A stretch of DNA of 62,341 nucleotides, taken from assembly GCA_035315345.1 (NCBI GenBank), contig DATFYA010000080.1:1-62341 (forward strand), written 5' to 3'. The notes below the pieces were generated by a model. That model ran no database searches, was not told where the DNA came from, and saw only the letters and a list, made by a program, of their open reading frames with translations. A program made the translations under genes and the position numbers. This DNA is from Candidatus Methylomirabilota bacterium (GTDB taxonomy: Bacteria > Methylomirabilota > Methylomirabilia > Rokubacteriales > CSP1-6). How positions within the stretch are numbered: position 1 is the stretch's first letter; each line of letters starts with the position of its first letter. Shown here in pieces: positions 52,297 to 61,299 of this stretch.

Positions 52297-53643
52297 TTAC
52301 AGCAGGAAGCGGATCAGGAGGGTGGCCAGGCCCAGGAACGAGAAGAAGCCGAAGACGTCCGTGAAGGTCGTGATGATGACGCTCGAGGCGATCGCCGGAT
52401 CCACCCGGAAGCTCTTGAGCAGGAGCGGGATCACCACCCCCACCACCGCCGCAACCACCATGTTGAGAGTCATGGCCACTGCGATGATCGTGGCCAGCAG
52501 CGCCTGGCCCTTCCAGAAATAGGCGATGACGGCCATGACGAGCCCGGTCGCCAGCCCGATGGTCAAGGCGAGGGTGGTTTCCTTCCGCAGCACCCGCCAG
52601 ACGTGACCGCCGGTCATGTCCCCCAGAGCCAGTCCGCGGACCACCACGGTCGCGGTCTGGGTGGTGCCGATACCACCCATGGACGCCACGATCGGCATGA
52701 ACACCGCGAGCAGGGCCAGCTCACGGATCGAGCTCTCGAAGAGGCCGATGACGGAGGCGGCCAGAATGGCGGTGGCCAGGTTGATCAGGAGCCAGACGAG
52801 GCGCTTCGGGAATACCGTCTGGGCCGAGTCGAGCACGGTCTCGTCGCCCGCGGCGCCGCCGAGGCGCTGGATGTCCTCGGTGGCTTCCTCGCGGATGACG
52901 TCGATGACGTCGTCGACCGTGATCACCCCTAGCAGGCGGTGGTCGGCGTTCACCACCGGAATGGCCACCAGGTTGTACTTGGCGACCAGCCGCGCCACCT
53001 CCTCCTGGTCCGTGTCCGGCCTGACGCTCACCGACTCCTCCTGGCGGAGCAGTCGCACCGGCGCGGCGGGATCGGCGGTGACCAGTCGGCGCCAGGGCAG
53101 GCTGCCGACGAGGTGCTCGTGGTCGTCCACCACGTAGAGCGTGGGCGCGGTCTCGGCGACCGGCGACTTGCGGATCTGATCCACCGCCTGCGCGACCGTC
53201 ATGTGCTCGGGCACCGCGAGGATGTCCGGGGTCATGAGGCGACCCGCGGTCTTCTCGCCGTACTCGAGCAGCTCCTGGACCTCCTCCGACTTCTCTTCCT
53301 TCATCAGGTCGAGGACCTTCTCGACCTGCTCTGCGGGCAGCTCCTCGAGGACCTGGGCCGCGTCGTCCGGCCGCATCCGATCGAGGATGCTCGAGATCTC
53401 GCCCTCGTCGAGGGCCCGCGCCAGCTCGTAGAGCGGCTGATCGTCCAGCTCGGCCAGCACGGCCCCGGCGGACTCGCGTGCGAGCAGCCGGAAGAGCGTC
53501 ACCTGATCGGGCAGCGCGAGGTCTCGCAGGGCCGCCGCGATGTCGGCGGCGTGGGCGTCCTCGAGAACCTGACTCAGTCGCTCGCGGCGTCCCGACTCCA
53601 GGAGGTCCCGGACGGTGTCGGTGAGACGGGCCGCCTCGGCCAT
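52297..53643 (-). CDS. mgtE: MgtE-type magnesium transporter
   Basis: A 448-residue MgtE: an N-terminal helical magnesium-sensing domain (LSQVLEDAHAADIAAAL), two CBS domains (about 130-260, TPDILAVPEHMTVAQAVDQI and VIPVVNA-type strands), and five membrane helices. The channel has conserved acidic residues in the last helices (GGIGTTQTATVVVRGLALGD). The domain closes at high cytoplasmic magnesium. It is the last gene of a unit with the LapA-like protein and DHH phosphoesterase, nine bases after the former. No M-box RNA fits in the gap. Confidence 0.93.
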   Translation of the reverse strand: MAEAARLTDTVRDLLESGRRERLSQVLEDAHAADIAAALRDLALPDQVTLFRLLARESAGAVLAELDDQPLYELARALDEGEISSILDRMRPDDAAQVLEELPAEQVEKVLDLMKEEKSEEVQELLEYGEKTAGRLMTPDILAVPEHMTVAQAVDQIRKSPVAETAPTLYVVDDHEHLVGSLPWRRLVTADPAAPVRLLRQEESVSVRPDTDQEEVARLVAKYNLVAIPVVNADHRLLGVITVDDVIDVIREEATEDIQRLGGAAGDETVLDSAQTVFPKRLVWLLINLATAILAASVIGLFESSIRELALLAVFMPIVASMGGIGTTQTATVVVRGLALGDMTGGHVWRVLRKETTLALTIGLATGLVMAVIAYFWKGQALLATIIAVAMTLNMVVAAVVGVVIPLLLKSFRVDPAIASSVIITTFTDVFGFFSFLGLATLLIRFLL

Positions 53644-53652
53644 GACTGCCGG

Positions 53653-53961
53653 TTACGCCGGGAGGGTCGGGCTCGGGCCCTGGGGCGGGCGGGAGGAGGT
53701 GGACGCGGGCTGGGTCGCGATGAGCTGCGCGACCTGGTTCTCCAGCTGACGGATGCGATACCGCATTCGCAGCACCTTGACCAGCCCGCTCAGCGAAGCG
53801 AACGTGACGCCGACCAGCAACGACAGCAGGATGACCAGCGCCAGGGGCATGCCGGTCACGCTCCAGGCCAGGAAGGAGATCTGCACCGGGTCGCGATTCT
53901 GCAACGCGAACACGGTGGCCGCGCTCCCGAGCAGCGCCATGAGCAGGTAGATGAAGATCAT
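53653..53961 (-). CDS. LapA-domain (DUF1049) membrane protein
   Basis: A 102-residue protein with two membrane helices and a LapA-type signature: MIFIYLLMALLGSAATVFALQNRDPVQISFLAW, followed by a second helix ALVILLSLLVGVTFASLSG and a coiled segment RYRIRQLENQVAQL. LapA/YciS proteins assist lipopolysaccharide assembly control in enterobacteria. ATG overlaps the DHH gene by four bases, and mgtE follows nine bases later. Confidence 0.85.
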   Translation of the reverse strand: MIFIYLLMALLGSAATVFALQNRDPVQISFLAWSVTGMPLALVILLSLLVGVTFASLSGLVKVLRMRYRIRQLENQVAQLIATQPASTSSRPPQGPSPTLPA

Positions 53962-55349
53962 GACTGGGAGCCCTCCGCCGGCTTCCCGGCTCCGAGTGCG
54001 CGCAGGAAGCGCTCGACGATGCGATCCTGGCAGACACCGGCGCCGGCGGCCTCGCCCGCGGCGCGGCCAAGCTTCTGCACCGGGAAGATGGCCTTGGCCA
54101 TGGTCCGGTGCCCGCCACCCACGCCCAGGTCGCCGAAGGCGGCGCGGGTCACGTCTCCCGCGCTCTTCACGTATCCGACGTTCCGGACGGAGACGTGCAC
54201 CTCGTCGCCGACGATACCCGAGACCACCGACCACTGCACACCCTCCGCCTGCAGCCCGAAGTCGGCGAACTGCGGGATCAGGTCGACGGTGGACACGCGG
54301 CCCAGGTGGGAGAAGAACACGCCCTGCACCACGCGACGCTTGGAGAGGCCCTGGGCGAGGACGTCGAGGGCGTCCTGCGAGAGCTCGGGCCGCTCGATGC
54401 GCCGGAGCGCGTTGTGGTTGGCGAGGAGGTACAGATACGAGAAGGCCTCGAGATCGGCCTTGGTCCCGCCGCGCTCGAGCCCGAGGGTGTCCGACTTGAT
54501 GCCGTAGAGCAGCGCGGTGGCCAGCCGCTGCGTGATCTTGATGTCGGCCGCCCGCAGGTACTCGACCAGGATCGTGGACGTCGCTCCGTAGGATGGCCGC
54601 ACGTCCTTGATGCGCGCGTCGATCGGGTGCTCCACCGGGTGATGATCGATCACGAGATCGACCTGCTCGAAGCGCTCCTCCAGGAACGACGGCTGCACGT
54701 CCACCATCGCGACCCGATCGAACTGGGCCAGGTCCTCGGCCCCGATCTCCTCGATCTCGATCTCGAGGATCTTGCACATGGCCACGTTCTCAGGGCGGGT
54801 GATGGTGCCGAACGTGCACATGGGCGCGGACGTACGGGTGCGGCCCAGCAGGGTCTTGAGCGCGAGCGCCGACGCGATGGCGTCGGGGTCGGGGTCGTCC
54901 TGCATCAGGATCAGCACACGCTCGGCGTCGTAGAAGTGAGCGCGCAGCCGGTCGGCGCGAACCCGCTGGGCCGCGCGATCCACCGCGGGCTGGATGATGC
55001 GCTCGCCGAAGGCCGACAGCGGCACCACGGTGGCCCCCGACATCGGCCGGTCATCGTCGCGCAGCACGAGGAGCGGGGAATCGGGCGCGGCGTCCTTGAC
55101 CGCGGCGGCCACCCGTCCGAGCTGTCCGGCCGGAGCGGCCACCACCACCGGCCCGCGCCCGCCCTTGAGCGCGTCGTGGATGAACTCGGGATCCGTCACC
55201 TTGCCGGCGAGGGCGCGGTCTCCATGCCGGCCAAGCCGCGCGCGCAGGCTCGCCCGCGGGACCAGGTACAGCGGCCGCTCGCCCGGGAAGGCGGCGGCCG
55301 CGACCATGTGTTCGAGGAGGTCGTCCGGACAGATCAGAACCGGTCGCAT
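53958..55349 (-). CDS. DHH-family phosphoesterase with TrkA-N-like N-terminal domain
   Basis: A 463-residue protein. The first 120 residues resemble a Rossmann-type TrkA-N/RCK domain (PVLICPDDLLEHMVAAAAFPGERPL, VVVAAPAGQLGRVAAAV). Then the DHH domain has QDDPDPDAIASA and DHHPVEHP, and DHHA1 ends with GVGGGHRTMAKA. DHH enzymes of this type cleave oligoribonucleotides, pAp or cyclic dinucleotides with Mn2+. It is in one overlapping unit with LapA and MgtE, hinting at nucleotide- or ion-linked control of magnesium transport. The linkage is inference. Confidence 0.87.
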   Translation of the reverse strand: MRPVLICPDDLLEHMVAAAAFPGERPLYLVPRASLRARLGRHGDRALAGKVTDPEFIHDALKGGRGPVVVAAPAGQLGRVAAAVKDAAPDSPLLVLRDDDRPMSGATVVPLSAFGERIIQPAVDRAAQRVRADRLRAHFYDAERVLILMQDDPDPDAIASALALKTLLGRTRTSAPMCTFGTITRPENVAMCKILEIEIEEIGAEDLAQFDRVAMVDVQPSFLEERFEQVDLVIDHHPVEHPIDARIKDVRPSYGATSTILVEYLRAADIKITQRLATALLYGIKSDTLGLERGGTKADLEAFSYLYLLANHNALRRIERPELSQDALDVLAQGLSKRRVVQGVFFSHLGRVSTVDLIPQFADFGLQAEGVQWSVVSGIVGDEVHVSVRNVGYVKSAGDVTRAAFGDLGVGGGHRTMAKAIFPVQKLGRAAGEAAGAGVCQDRIVERFLRALGAGKPAEGSQS

Positions 55350-55403
55350 CGTCGGCCTATTCTCAGCCTACCCCCCAGGAGGGCCAAGTGAAAACCCCCT
55401 CGT

Positions 55404-55829
55404 CTACCGCCGGCCCCCGTGATAGGCCGAGCGTCCGGCGTGGACGCCGGCCTTCAGGCCCCGGGTGAGCAGGGAGACCTCGCGGCTCATCTTCTTCTGC
55501 GACTCGTCGAGGGTCTTGCCGAGGCGGTCGAGCGAATCGCGGACGCTGGCTCGGGCCTGGGCGATCTGCCGCGTGGCCTCGGCGCGAGAGCGCGCGCTCA
55601 GGAGCCGGCGGCCGAGGCGGGTCACCGAATCCGTGAGGCCGGCCTGGGCGCGGGCCACGTGTCGGGCCATCGCCTTCTCGATGCCGGCCAGCTTCACGCG
55701 GGTGAGGCCGCCGCGTGCGGCGGTGCTGCGCACCCGGGCGAGATCGGCCTCGACCTGAGCCAGGCGGGCCTCGAGCTGCTTGATCTTGGCCGGTGTCCGA
55801 GATGCGGAAGCCCTGCGTCGCTCCGTCAT
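55404..55829 (-). CDS. Helical coiled-coil protein (141 aa)
   Basis: A basic, almost fully helical protein (KIKQLEARLAQVEADLARVR; later QKKMSREVSLLTRGLKAG). No signal peptide or membrane segment and no family recognised; the heptads suggest dimers. A GGAGGAG site precedes the ATG. It is divergent from the KefB-type antiporter across 66 bases. Confidence 0.65.
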   Translation of the reverse strand: MTERRRASASRTPAKIKQLEARLAQVEADLARVRSTAARGGLTRVKLAGIEKAMARHVARAQAGLTDSVTRLGRRLLSARSRAEATRQIAQARASVRDSLDRLGKTLDESQKKMSREVSLLTRGLKAGVHAGRSAYHGGRR

Positions 55830-55895
55830 GGCGTCTCCTCCGGGCAGCAGTATACGCTGGCCGACCCACACCAGGCTTGGCCCGGGACGGACCCG

Positions 55896-57881
55896 ATGCG
55901 ACACTTGGCCGTGGCTGCCGAATCCATCTTCTTCCGGGACCTCGCCTTCGTGTTCCTCGCCGCGGTGGCGGGGGGCGCGCTGGCCCGCCTCGCGGGCCAG
56001 CCGCTGGTACTGGGCTACGTGCTGGGCGGCATCCTCGTCAGCCCGCTCACGCCCGGCCCGGCGGTCTCCGACCTGCACACCTTCGAGCTGTTCGCCGAGA
56101 TCGGGGTCATCCTGCTGATGTTCTCGGTCGGCATCGAATTCTCGATCCGGGATCTCCTGCGCGTGAAGTGGGTCGCCCTGCTCGGCGGCCCGCTCGGCAT
56201 CGTGCTCTCGGTCGGGATGGGCGTCGGGGTGGCCTGGGGGCTCGGCTGGCCCCTCCTCCAGGGCGCGATGGTGGGCATCGTGATCTCGGTGGCCAGCACC
56301 ATGGTCATGGCCCGCCTGCTCATGGACCGGGGCGAGCTGCACTCGCGCCACGGGCGGGTGATGATCAGCATCACCCTCGTCGAGGACCTGGCGGTGGTGA
56401 TCCTGATCGTCCTGATCCCCTCGTTCGGCTCCCTCGAGCCCGAGCGCCTGCTGGCCATCGCCCTGAGCCTCGGCAAGGCGCTCCTGATCCTGGTGCCGGC
56501 CGGCTTCGTGGCGGCCAAGATCATTCCGCCCCTGATGACGCGGGCGGCCCGGATGCACAGCGACGAGATGTTCCTGCTGGTGGCCCTTGCGGTCGGCCTC
56601 GGCACCGCCGCGGTCACCCAGGCCGCCGGGCTCTCGCTCGCCCTCGGGGCATTCCTGGCCGGCCTCATCGTCAATGGATCCGACTACGCGCACGAGACGC
56701 TCGCGCGACTGCTGCCGCTCCGCGACGTGTTCGTCGCGATGTTCTTCGTGACGATCGGAGCGCTGATCGATCCGACCAGCCTGATCGCCAACGTTCCGCT
56801 GCTCCTGACCATGGTCGGGATGGTGGTGGTGGGCAAGCTGGTGCTGTGGACGCTGGTGGTCTGGCTCTTCCGGCAACCATTCTGGACCGCGGTGCTGGCC
56901 GCCGTGGGGCTCACCCAGGTCGGCGAGTTCTCGTTCATCCTGGTCCAGGTCGCCCGGCAGGCCGGCCACGTCGGCGCCGACGTCTACAATGCCACCCTCG
57001 CCACCGCGCTCGTCACCATCCTCATCAACGCGGCCCTGGTGCGCGCCGCGCCCGGGTGGGTCGCCCGGCTCCGCGGCGTGCAGGAGGCGCCGGTGCCGGA
57101 CGGGCCGCGGCCCGAGCGCGAGGCGGCGGAGCACGTGGTGCTCTGCGGCTTCGGCCGGGTGGGCAGCGCGGTGGGCGAGGCGCTCGAGACATTCAACATC
57201 CCGTTCGTGGTGATCGAGCGCGATCCGGACATCGTGCGTGGCCTCCGGTCCCGTCGCGTTCCGTGCCTCCTCGGCGACGCCGCGCTGCCCCGCATCCTCG
57301 AGGAGGCGGGGGCGGCGCGTGCCTCGATGGTCGTGGTCGCGCTCCCGGAGATGGATCGCGCCAACCTGGTGGTGCGCGGCGTGCGCGCCCTCAGCCCGCA
57401 CGTGCCCATCCTGGCGCGGGCACATGAGGCGGCGGGGCGCGATGGGCTGGCCCGGGCGGGCGCTACCGAGGTGATCCAGCCCGAGCTGGAGGCGGCGGCG
57501 ACGTTGATCCGTCACGCTCTCCGTGGCCTGGCGCTGCCTCAGCCGACCGTGCTCGACTATCTGGCGCGCTTCCGCGCGGCCATGAATCCGGCGGCGGCGC
57601 GGACGCCGGAGGCGCTGGGCCCGGAACGGAAGCTGCCCGAGATCCACGAGGTCGCCCTCGGCGCGGGCGCGCTCACCGATCGCTCGCTCGGCGAGGCCCG
57701 CGTGCGCGAGCGCCTCGGCGTGACCGTGGTCTCGATCGAGCGAACGGACGGGGAGACGCTGGTGAATCCCTCCGCTGACACCCGGCTCCGCTCCGGGGAC
57801 CGGCTGCGCGTCTTCGGGCTCCCCGAGCAGATCGACGCGTTCCGCGCCGAGGCCGGCCGTGAGCCCGAGCCGGTCACCTAA
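55896..57881 (+). CDS. KefB/CPA2-type cation-proton antiporter with TrkA domains
   Basis: A 661-residue protein: a CPA2 antiporter domain with about 12 helices (LVLGYVLGGILVSPLTPGP, LFAEIGVILLMFSVGIEF, LGAFLAGLIVNGSDYAHE), a TrkA-N NAD-binding domain from about 405 (HVVLCGFGRVGSAVGEALE), and a TrkA-C domain (570-655). It resembles KefB/KefC and YbaL potassium-proton antiporters. The N-domain Gly motif fits NAD(H) gating. ATG chosen before the first helix; it converges with the rhomboid gene by an eight-base overlap. Confidence 0.92.
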   Translation: MRHLAVAAESIFFRDLAFVFLAAVAGGALARLAGQPLVLGYVLGGILVSPLTPGPAVSDLHTFELFAEIGVILLMFSVGIEFSIRDLLRVKWVALLGGPLGIVLSVGMGVGVAWGLGWPLLQGAMVGIVISVASTMVMARLLMDRGELHSRHGRVMISITLVEDLAVVILIVLIPSFGSLEPERLLAIALSLGKALLILVPAGFVAAKIIPPLMTRAARMHSDEMFLLVALAVGLGTAAVTQAAGLSLALGAFLAGLIVNGSDYAHETLARLLPLRDVFVAMFFVTIGALIDPTSLIANVPLLLTMVGMVVVGKLVLWTLVVWLFRQPFWTAVLAAVGLTQVGEFSFILVQVARQAGHVGADVYNATLATALVTILINAALVRAAPGWVARLRGVQEAPVPDGPRPEREAAEHVVLCGFGRVGSAVGEALETFNIPFVVIERDPDIVRGLRSRRVPCLLGDAALPRILEEAGAARASMVVVALPEMDRANLVVRGVRALSPHVPILARAHEAAGRDGLARAGATEVIQPELEAAATLIRHALRGLALPQPTVLDYLARFRAAMNPAAARTPEALGPERKLPEIHEVALGAGALTDRSLGEARVRERLGVTVVSIERTDGETLVNPSADTRLRSGDRLRVFGLPEQIDAFRAEAGREPEPVT

Positions 57882-58707
57882 AGAGCCGGAAGCCGGTCCA
57901 GAGCGCCATCAGGAAGGCAATCAGCGTGACCGCGATGGCCGCGAAGGCCGCGATGCGGTCCAGGCCGCGCTCGGCCGCTCGGTCGAGCGGCCCCATCGCG
58001 AGGGCCACCAGGTAGCCGCCCCCGAAACCGCCCAGGTGGCCCCAGTTGTTCACCCCCGCCATGAAGAAGCCGAAGATGAACATGATGAGCGCCCACTGCC
58101 CGTATTGCCGGAAGACCGCCACCCCGAACGATCCGCCGCGGCTGCGCCCGTAGGCCACCATCGCGCCGAGGAGGCCGAAGATGGCGCCGGAGGCGCCGAT
58201 GGTCCACGGGACGCCGACGAAGTTGGAGAGCACGAAGCCGAGTGCGCCGGCCACCGTGAAGATCACCACGAGGCGGGATCCGCCGAAGATCTGCTCGACC
58301 GGCGGCGCGAGCTGGCGGACCCAGAGCAGGTTGAAGAGGATGTGGAGCAGGCTGCCGTGGAGGTAGATTGCGGTGAAGAGCGTCCACCAGAAGCCCGCGG
58401 CCCACGGGACCGCGCCGGTCATCCCGAGCCGGACGAGCGCGCGGTTGCTCGGCGCCAGCATGTCGAAGGGGTTGCGGGCCCGGAACGCGGCGCCCGGATC
58501 CAGCAGGATCGACGCGACGTAGAGGGCGACGCACACGACGGTGACCGCTCTGGCGAAGTCGAGGCGGCCCATCAGCCGAGCGACCCCGGGGCCGAAGCCC
58601 CAGAGCCCCGGGCGGCGCGCTCCGCAGTAGAAGCACTCGGTGGCGTCCACCCGGTTGAGCTTGCCGCATCGGTAGCAGAGGCTCGAGCCGGTTCGCTGCC
58701 TGAACAT
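57874..58707 (-). CDS. Rhomboid-family intramembrane serine protease with zinc ribbon
   Basis: A 277-residue rhomboid: catalytic Ser in IGASGAIFGLLGA and His in NNWGHLGGFGGGYL, plus the WR-like segment and LHGSLLHILFNLLWV helix. The N-terminus carries a CYRCG...CFYCG zinc-ribbon module. Six to seven membrane helices. Zinc-ribbon rhomboids are common in bacteria; the ribbon may recruit substrates. It converges with the KefB-type gene. Confidence 0.92.
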   Translation of the reverse strand: MFRQRTGSSLCYRCGKLNRVDATECFYCGARRPGLWGFGPGVARLMGRLDFARAVTVVCVALYVASILLDPGAAFRARNPFDMLAPSNRALVRLGMTGAVPWAAGFWWTLFTAIYLHGSLLHILFNLLWVRQLAPPVEQIFGGSRLVVIFTVAGALGFVLSNFVGVPWTIGASGAIFGLLGAMVAYGRSRGGSFGVAVFRQYGQWALIMFIFGFFMAGVNNWGHLGGFGGGYLVALAMGPLDRAAERGLDRIAAFAAIAVTLIAFLMALWTGFRLFR

Positions 58708-58750
58708 GTGGGCGGAATCTACCGGGAGGTCGGGACGGCGGGCGCGCGCC

Positions 58751-60013
58751 TCAGGATCGCCCAGTGCCCGCCGCGTGAGCCGGGAACGGCGCCTGCGACT
58801 CGAGCCGCTCGAGCAGGCTCTTCACCTGCGTCGCGAACGCATCGCGGCGGTGCGCGGGCACCGGCGAGCCGGGGATGAACTTCTCGCCCAGCGGATTGAC
58901 GAACACGCCGGCCTTGCGCACCCGGTAGTCGAGGTGCGGGCCGGTGGAGAGGCCGGTGGTGCCGACGCGCCCGATGACCTGACGCTGACGCACGCGCTCG
59001 CCGCGACGCACCTGCATCTTGGAGAGATGGTTGTACATCGTCTCGTAACCGCGGGCGTGACGGATCGTGATGGTGAGCCCGAAACCGCCGTCCCAGGCCG
59101 CCTGGGTCACGACTCCGTCGGCCACCGCGCGCACCGGCGTGCCCACCGGCGCTCCGTAGTCCACCGCGAGGTGCGGCCGCAGCCCGCCCAGGATCGGATG
59201 GTGGCGGGCGTGGGAGAAGCCGGAGGTGATGCGGGTGAAGTCGAGGGGGGCGCGCAGGAACATCTTCCGCACCGAGCGCCCGGAGGCGTCGTAGTACTCT
59301 CGCCGGCTGCCGCCCTCGGCGAACGCCACGCTGGTGAGCAGCGAGCGGCCCGCGCTCGAGTACTGCGCGATCAGGATGTCGCCGTAGCCCAGCAGGCTGT
59401 CGCCGACGTACCGCTTCTCCACCAGACAGCGGAACTGGTCGCCCGGCAACGAGTCGGCCGCGAAGTCGAAGTCCCACTCGAAGAGCGTGACCAGGCGCGC
59501 GGTGAGGGCCGGCCTCTCGCCGAGGCGCTCCACGGTCGCGAACAGGGAGTCGCGCACCTCGCCGGCGAGGGCGACCACCCGGGTGTCCACGTCCGGCCGA
59601 ACCGCGGTCACCGTCCAGCGGTCGCCGTCGAACCGGATCTCGTAACGCTCGGCGGCCGAACGCGTGTAGGTCACCTCCACCGTCCCGCCTTCGGCACCCG
59701 GCAGCACGGTGAGCCGCTCCCCGGGAGCGAGCCGCCGCATGTTGACGTTGCTGCGCAGCGTGGCCACGATCGCCGCGGCCTCGGCACGCTCGACGCCCGC
59801 TCGGCGCATCGCGCTCTCCAGCGTCTCTCCGCGTCTCAGCGCGATCTCGACCGCGGCCGGGCTCGCGGGCGCCGCCGGCGCCTCGGCGATCTGCGCGGGA
59901 GCGCCATCGTGAGAGCCGGACGACGTCGCGGGGGGCCGCGTGGGCACCGCGAGGCCGATCGCCCCGAGAGCGAGCAGCATGGCGGCAGAGAGCAGGCAAT
60001 AGGAGCGACGCAT
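58751..60013 (-). CDS. M23-family peptidoglycan endopeptidase (MepM-like)
   Basis: A 420-residue exported protein: signal peptide with AVP-type site near residue 24, an OapA/LysM-like region (IALRRGETLESAMRRAGV), then a C-terminal M23 domain with HLAVDYGAPVGTPVRAVADG, YNHLSKM and GLSTGPHLDYRV, which hold the zinc His/Asp/His set. Such enzymes cut cross-links to allow cell-wall growth. The ATG at 60013 gives a good signal peptide; an earlier in-frame codon adds only a few residues. Confidence 0.92.
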   Translation of the reverse strand: MRRSYCLLSAAMLLALGAIGLAVPTRPPATSSGSHDGAPAQIAEAPAAPASPAAVEIALRRGETLESAMRRAGVERAEAAAIVATLRSNVNMRRLAPGERLTVLPGAEGGTVEVTYTRSAAERYEIRFDGDRWTVTAVRPDVDTRVVALAGEVRDSLFATVERLGERPALTARLVTLFEWDFDFAADSLPGDQFRCLVEKRYVGDSLLGYGDILIAQYSSAGRSLLTSVAFAEGGSRREYYDASGRSVRKMFLRAPLDFTRITSGFSHARHHPILGGLRPHLAVDYGAPVGTPVRAVADGVVTQAAWDGGFGLTITIRHARGYETMYNHLSKMQVRRGERVRQRQVIGRVGTTGLSTGPHLDYRVRKAGVFVNPLGEKFIPGSPVPAHRRDAFATQVKSLLERLESQAPFPAHAAGTGRS

Positions 60014-60096
60014 GATGAAACCAGAATACCTCCGGGACTCCGAAGGCCCCAACCTAAACCGGCGTGGGGGATCCTACTACCCGCGGGGGACGGATT

Positions 60097-61299
60097 CTAG
60101 GCGCCGTACTTGGTGAAGCGTAGGGCGTTGGCCATCACCAGCGGCATCAGGTCCTGGGCGGGCAGCACCCCGAGCGAGCCGCTCGCGCAGTCCCGCTCGG
60201 TGAAGCGGCTCACGTGGTCGGCGCCGCAGTACTCGCTGGCGAGGAGCGCGGGCACGCCCTGCCAGCCGTGGCTCGACAGGATCGAGGGGGTCGCGTGGTC
60301 GCCGGAGATGGCGAGCACGTCGGGACGGAGCGCGACCACCCGCGGCAGCAGCGCGTCGAACCGCTCGAGCGCGGCCACCTTGGCCGCGAAGTCGCCGTCC
60401 TCTCCCGCCTTGTCGGTGTCCTTGTAGTGCAGGAAGAAGAAGTCGTAGTGCTCCCACTGCTGCTCGAGCGTGTCGATCTCCTCCGCGAAGGTGCCCCCGG
60501 TCTTGAGCACGTCCATGCCCACCAGGCGCGCGAGGCCCCGGTACATCGGATACGCCGCGATGGCGGCGGCGCGCAGGCCGAACGTCCGGGGGAACAGGGG
60601 CAGGCGGGGCCGCTGATCGAAGCCGCGAAGGAGCAGCATGTTGGCCGGCGCCGCGTCGCGCAGCCGCTCGCGCGCCGCGTCCACGAACGCGTTCACGAGC
60701 GCGGCGGTGCGCTCGGCCTCCGGCGCCTGCGCGGACACCGGCAGGGGCGGGACGCCGAGCTGCTGGGGGTCGGTCTCGGACAGACGGCCGGAGAGGCCGT
60801 CGCCGCGCAGCACCAGGACGAAGCGATGCTCCTTGACCGGCTCGACCAGCAGCTGCACCCCGTCCAGCCGGATCTCGCGCAGCCGCTCGACCAGACGGAC
60901 GCAGATCTCGGTGGAGATGCGCCCGGCCCTCCGGTCGGTGATGCGGCCCTGCGCGTCCACCGAGCAGAAGTTGCCGCGCGCGGCCACGTCGCCCGGCTGC
61001 AGCTCGAAGTCGATGCCGAGAGCCTCGAGCACCCCGCGCCCCACCGGGTAGCGCAGCGGATCGTAGCCGAAGAGCCCGAGATGGCCGGGACCGCTGCCCG
61101 GGGTGATGCCGGGACCGACGTGACGGAGGAGACCGCAGGCCGAGCGGCCGGCCAGTCCGTGCAGGGTCGGAATGCGCGCGGTCTCCAGCTCGCTCTTGCC
61201 CGATCCGGGCCGGGGCAGTCCGCCCAATCCGTCGAGCGAGCAGAGCACGATCTTGGTCTTGGCCGGCTGCACGAGCGAGTGAAGGAACTCTAGGTCCAT
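60097..61299 (-). CDS. Archaeal-type cofactor-independent phosphoglycerate mutase
   Basis: A 400-residue ApgM-type enzyme of the alkaline phosphatase superfamily, interconverting 2- and 3-phosphoglycerate. Features: KTKIVLCSLDGLGGLP metal site, the catalytic-Ser region TPGSGPGHLGLFGYDP, GRGVLEALG, YKDTDKAGEDGD and DVLAISGDHATPS. It is shorter than GpmI. The ATG overlaps the dioxygenase gene by ten bases, with an AAGGAAG site. This form is common in archaea and patchy in bacteria. Confidence 0.88.
   Translation of the reverse strand: MDLEFLHSLVQPAKTKIVLCSLDGLGGLPRPGSGKSELETARIPTLHGLAGRSACGLLRHVGPGITPGSGPGHLGLFGYDPLRYPVGRGVLEALGIDFELQPGDVAARGNFCSVDAQGRITDRRAGRISTEICVRLVERLREIRLDGVQLLVEPVKEHRFVLVLRGDGLSGRLSETDPQQLGVPPLPVSAQAPEAERTAALVNAFVDAARERLRDAAPANMLLLRGFDQRPRLPLFPRTFGLRAAAIAAYPMYRGLARLVGMDVLKTGGTFAEEIDTLEQQWEHYDFFFLHYKDTDKAGEDGDFAAKVAALERFDALLPRVVALRPDVLAISGDHATPSILSSHGWQGVPALLASEYCGADHVSRFTERDCASGSLGVLPAQDLMPLVMANALRFTKYGA

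Noticed and set aside
55404-57647. A 747-codon minus-strand frame covering the KefB-type antiporter
   Set aside because: Only the last 141 codons (the coiled-coil gene) look real; the rest is His/Asp/Arg low complexity opposite an intact antiporter.
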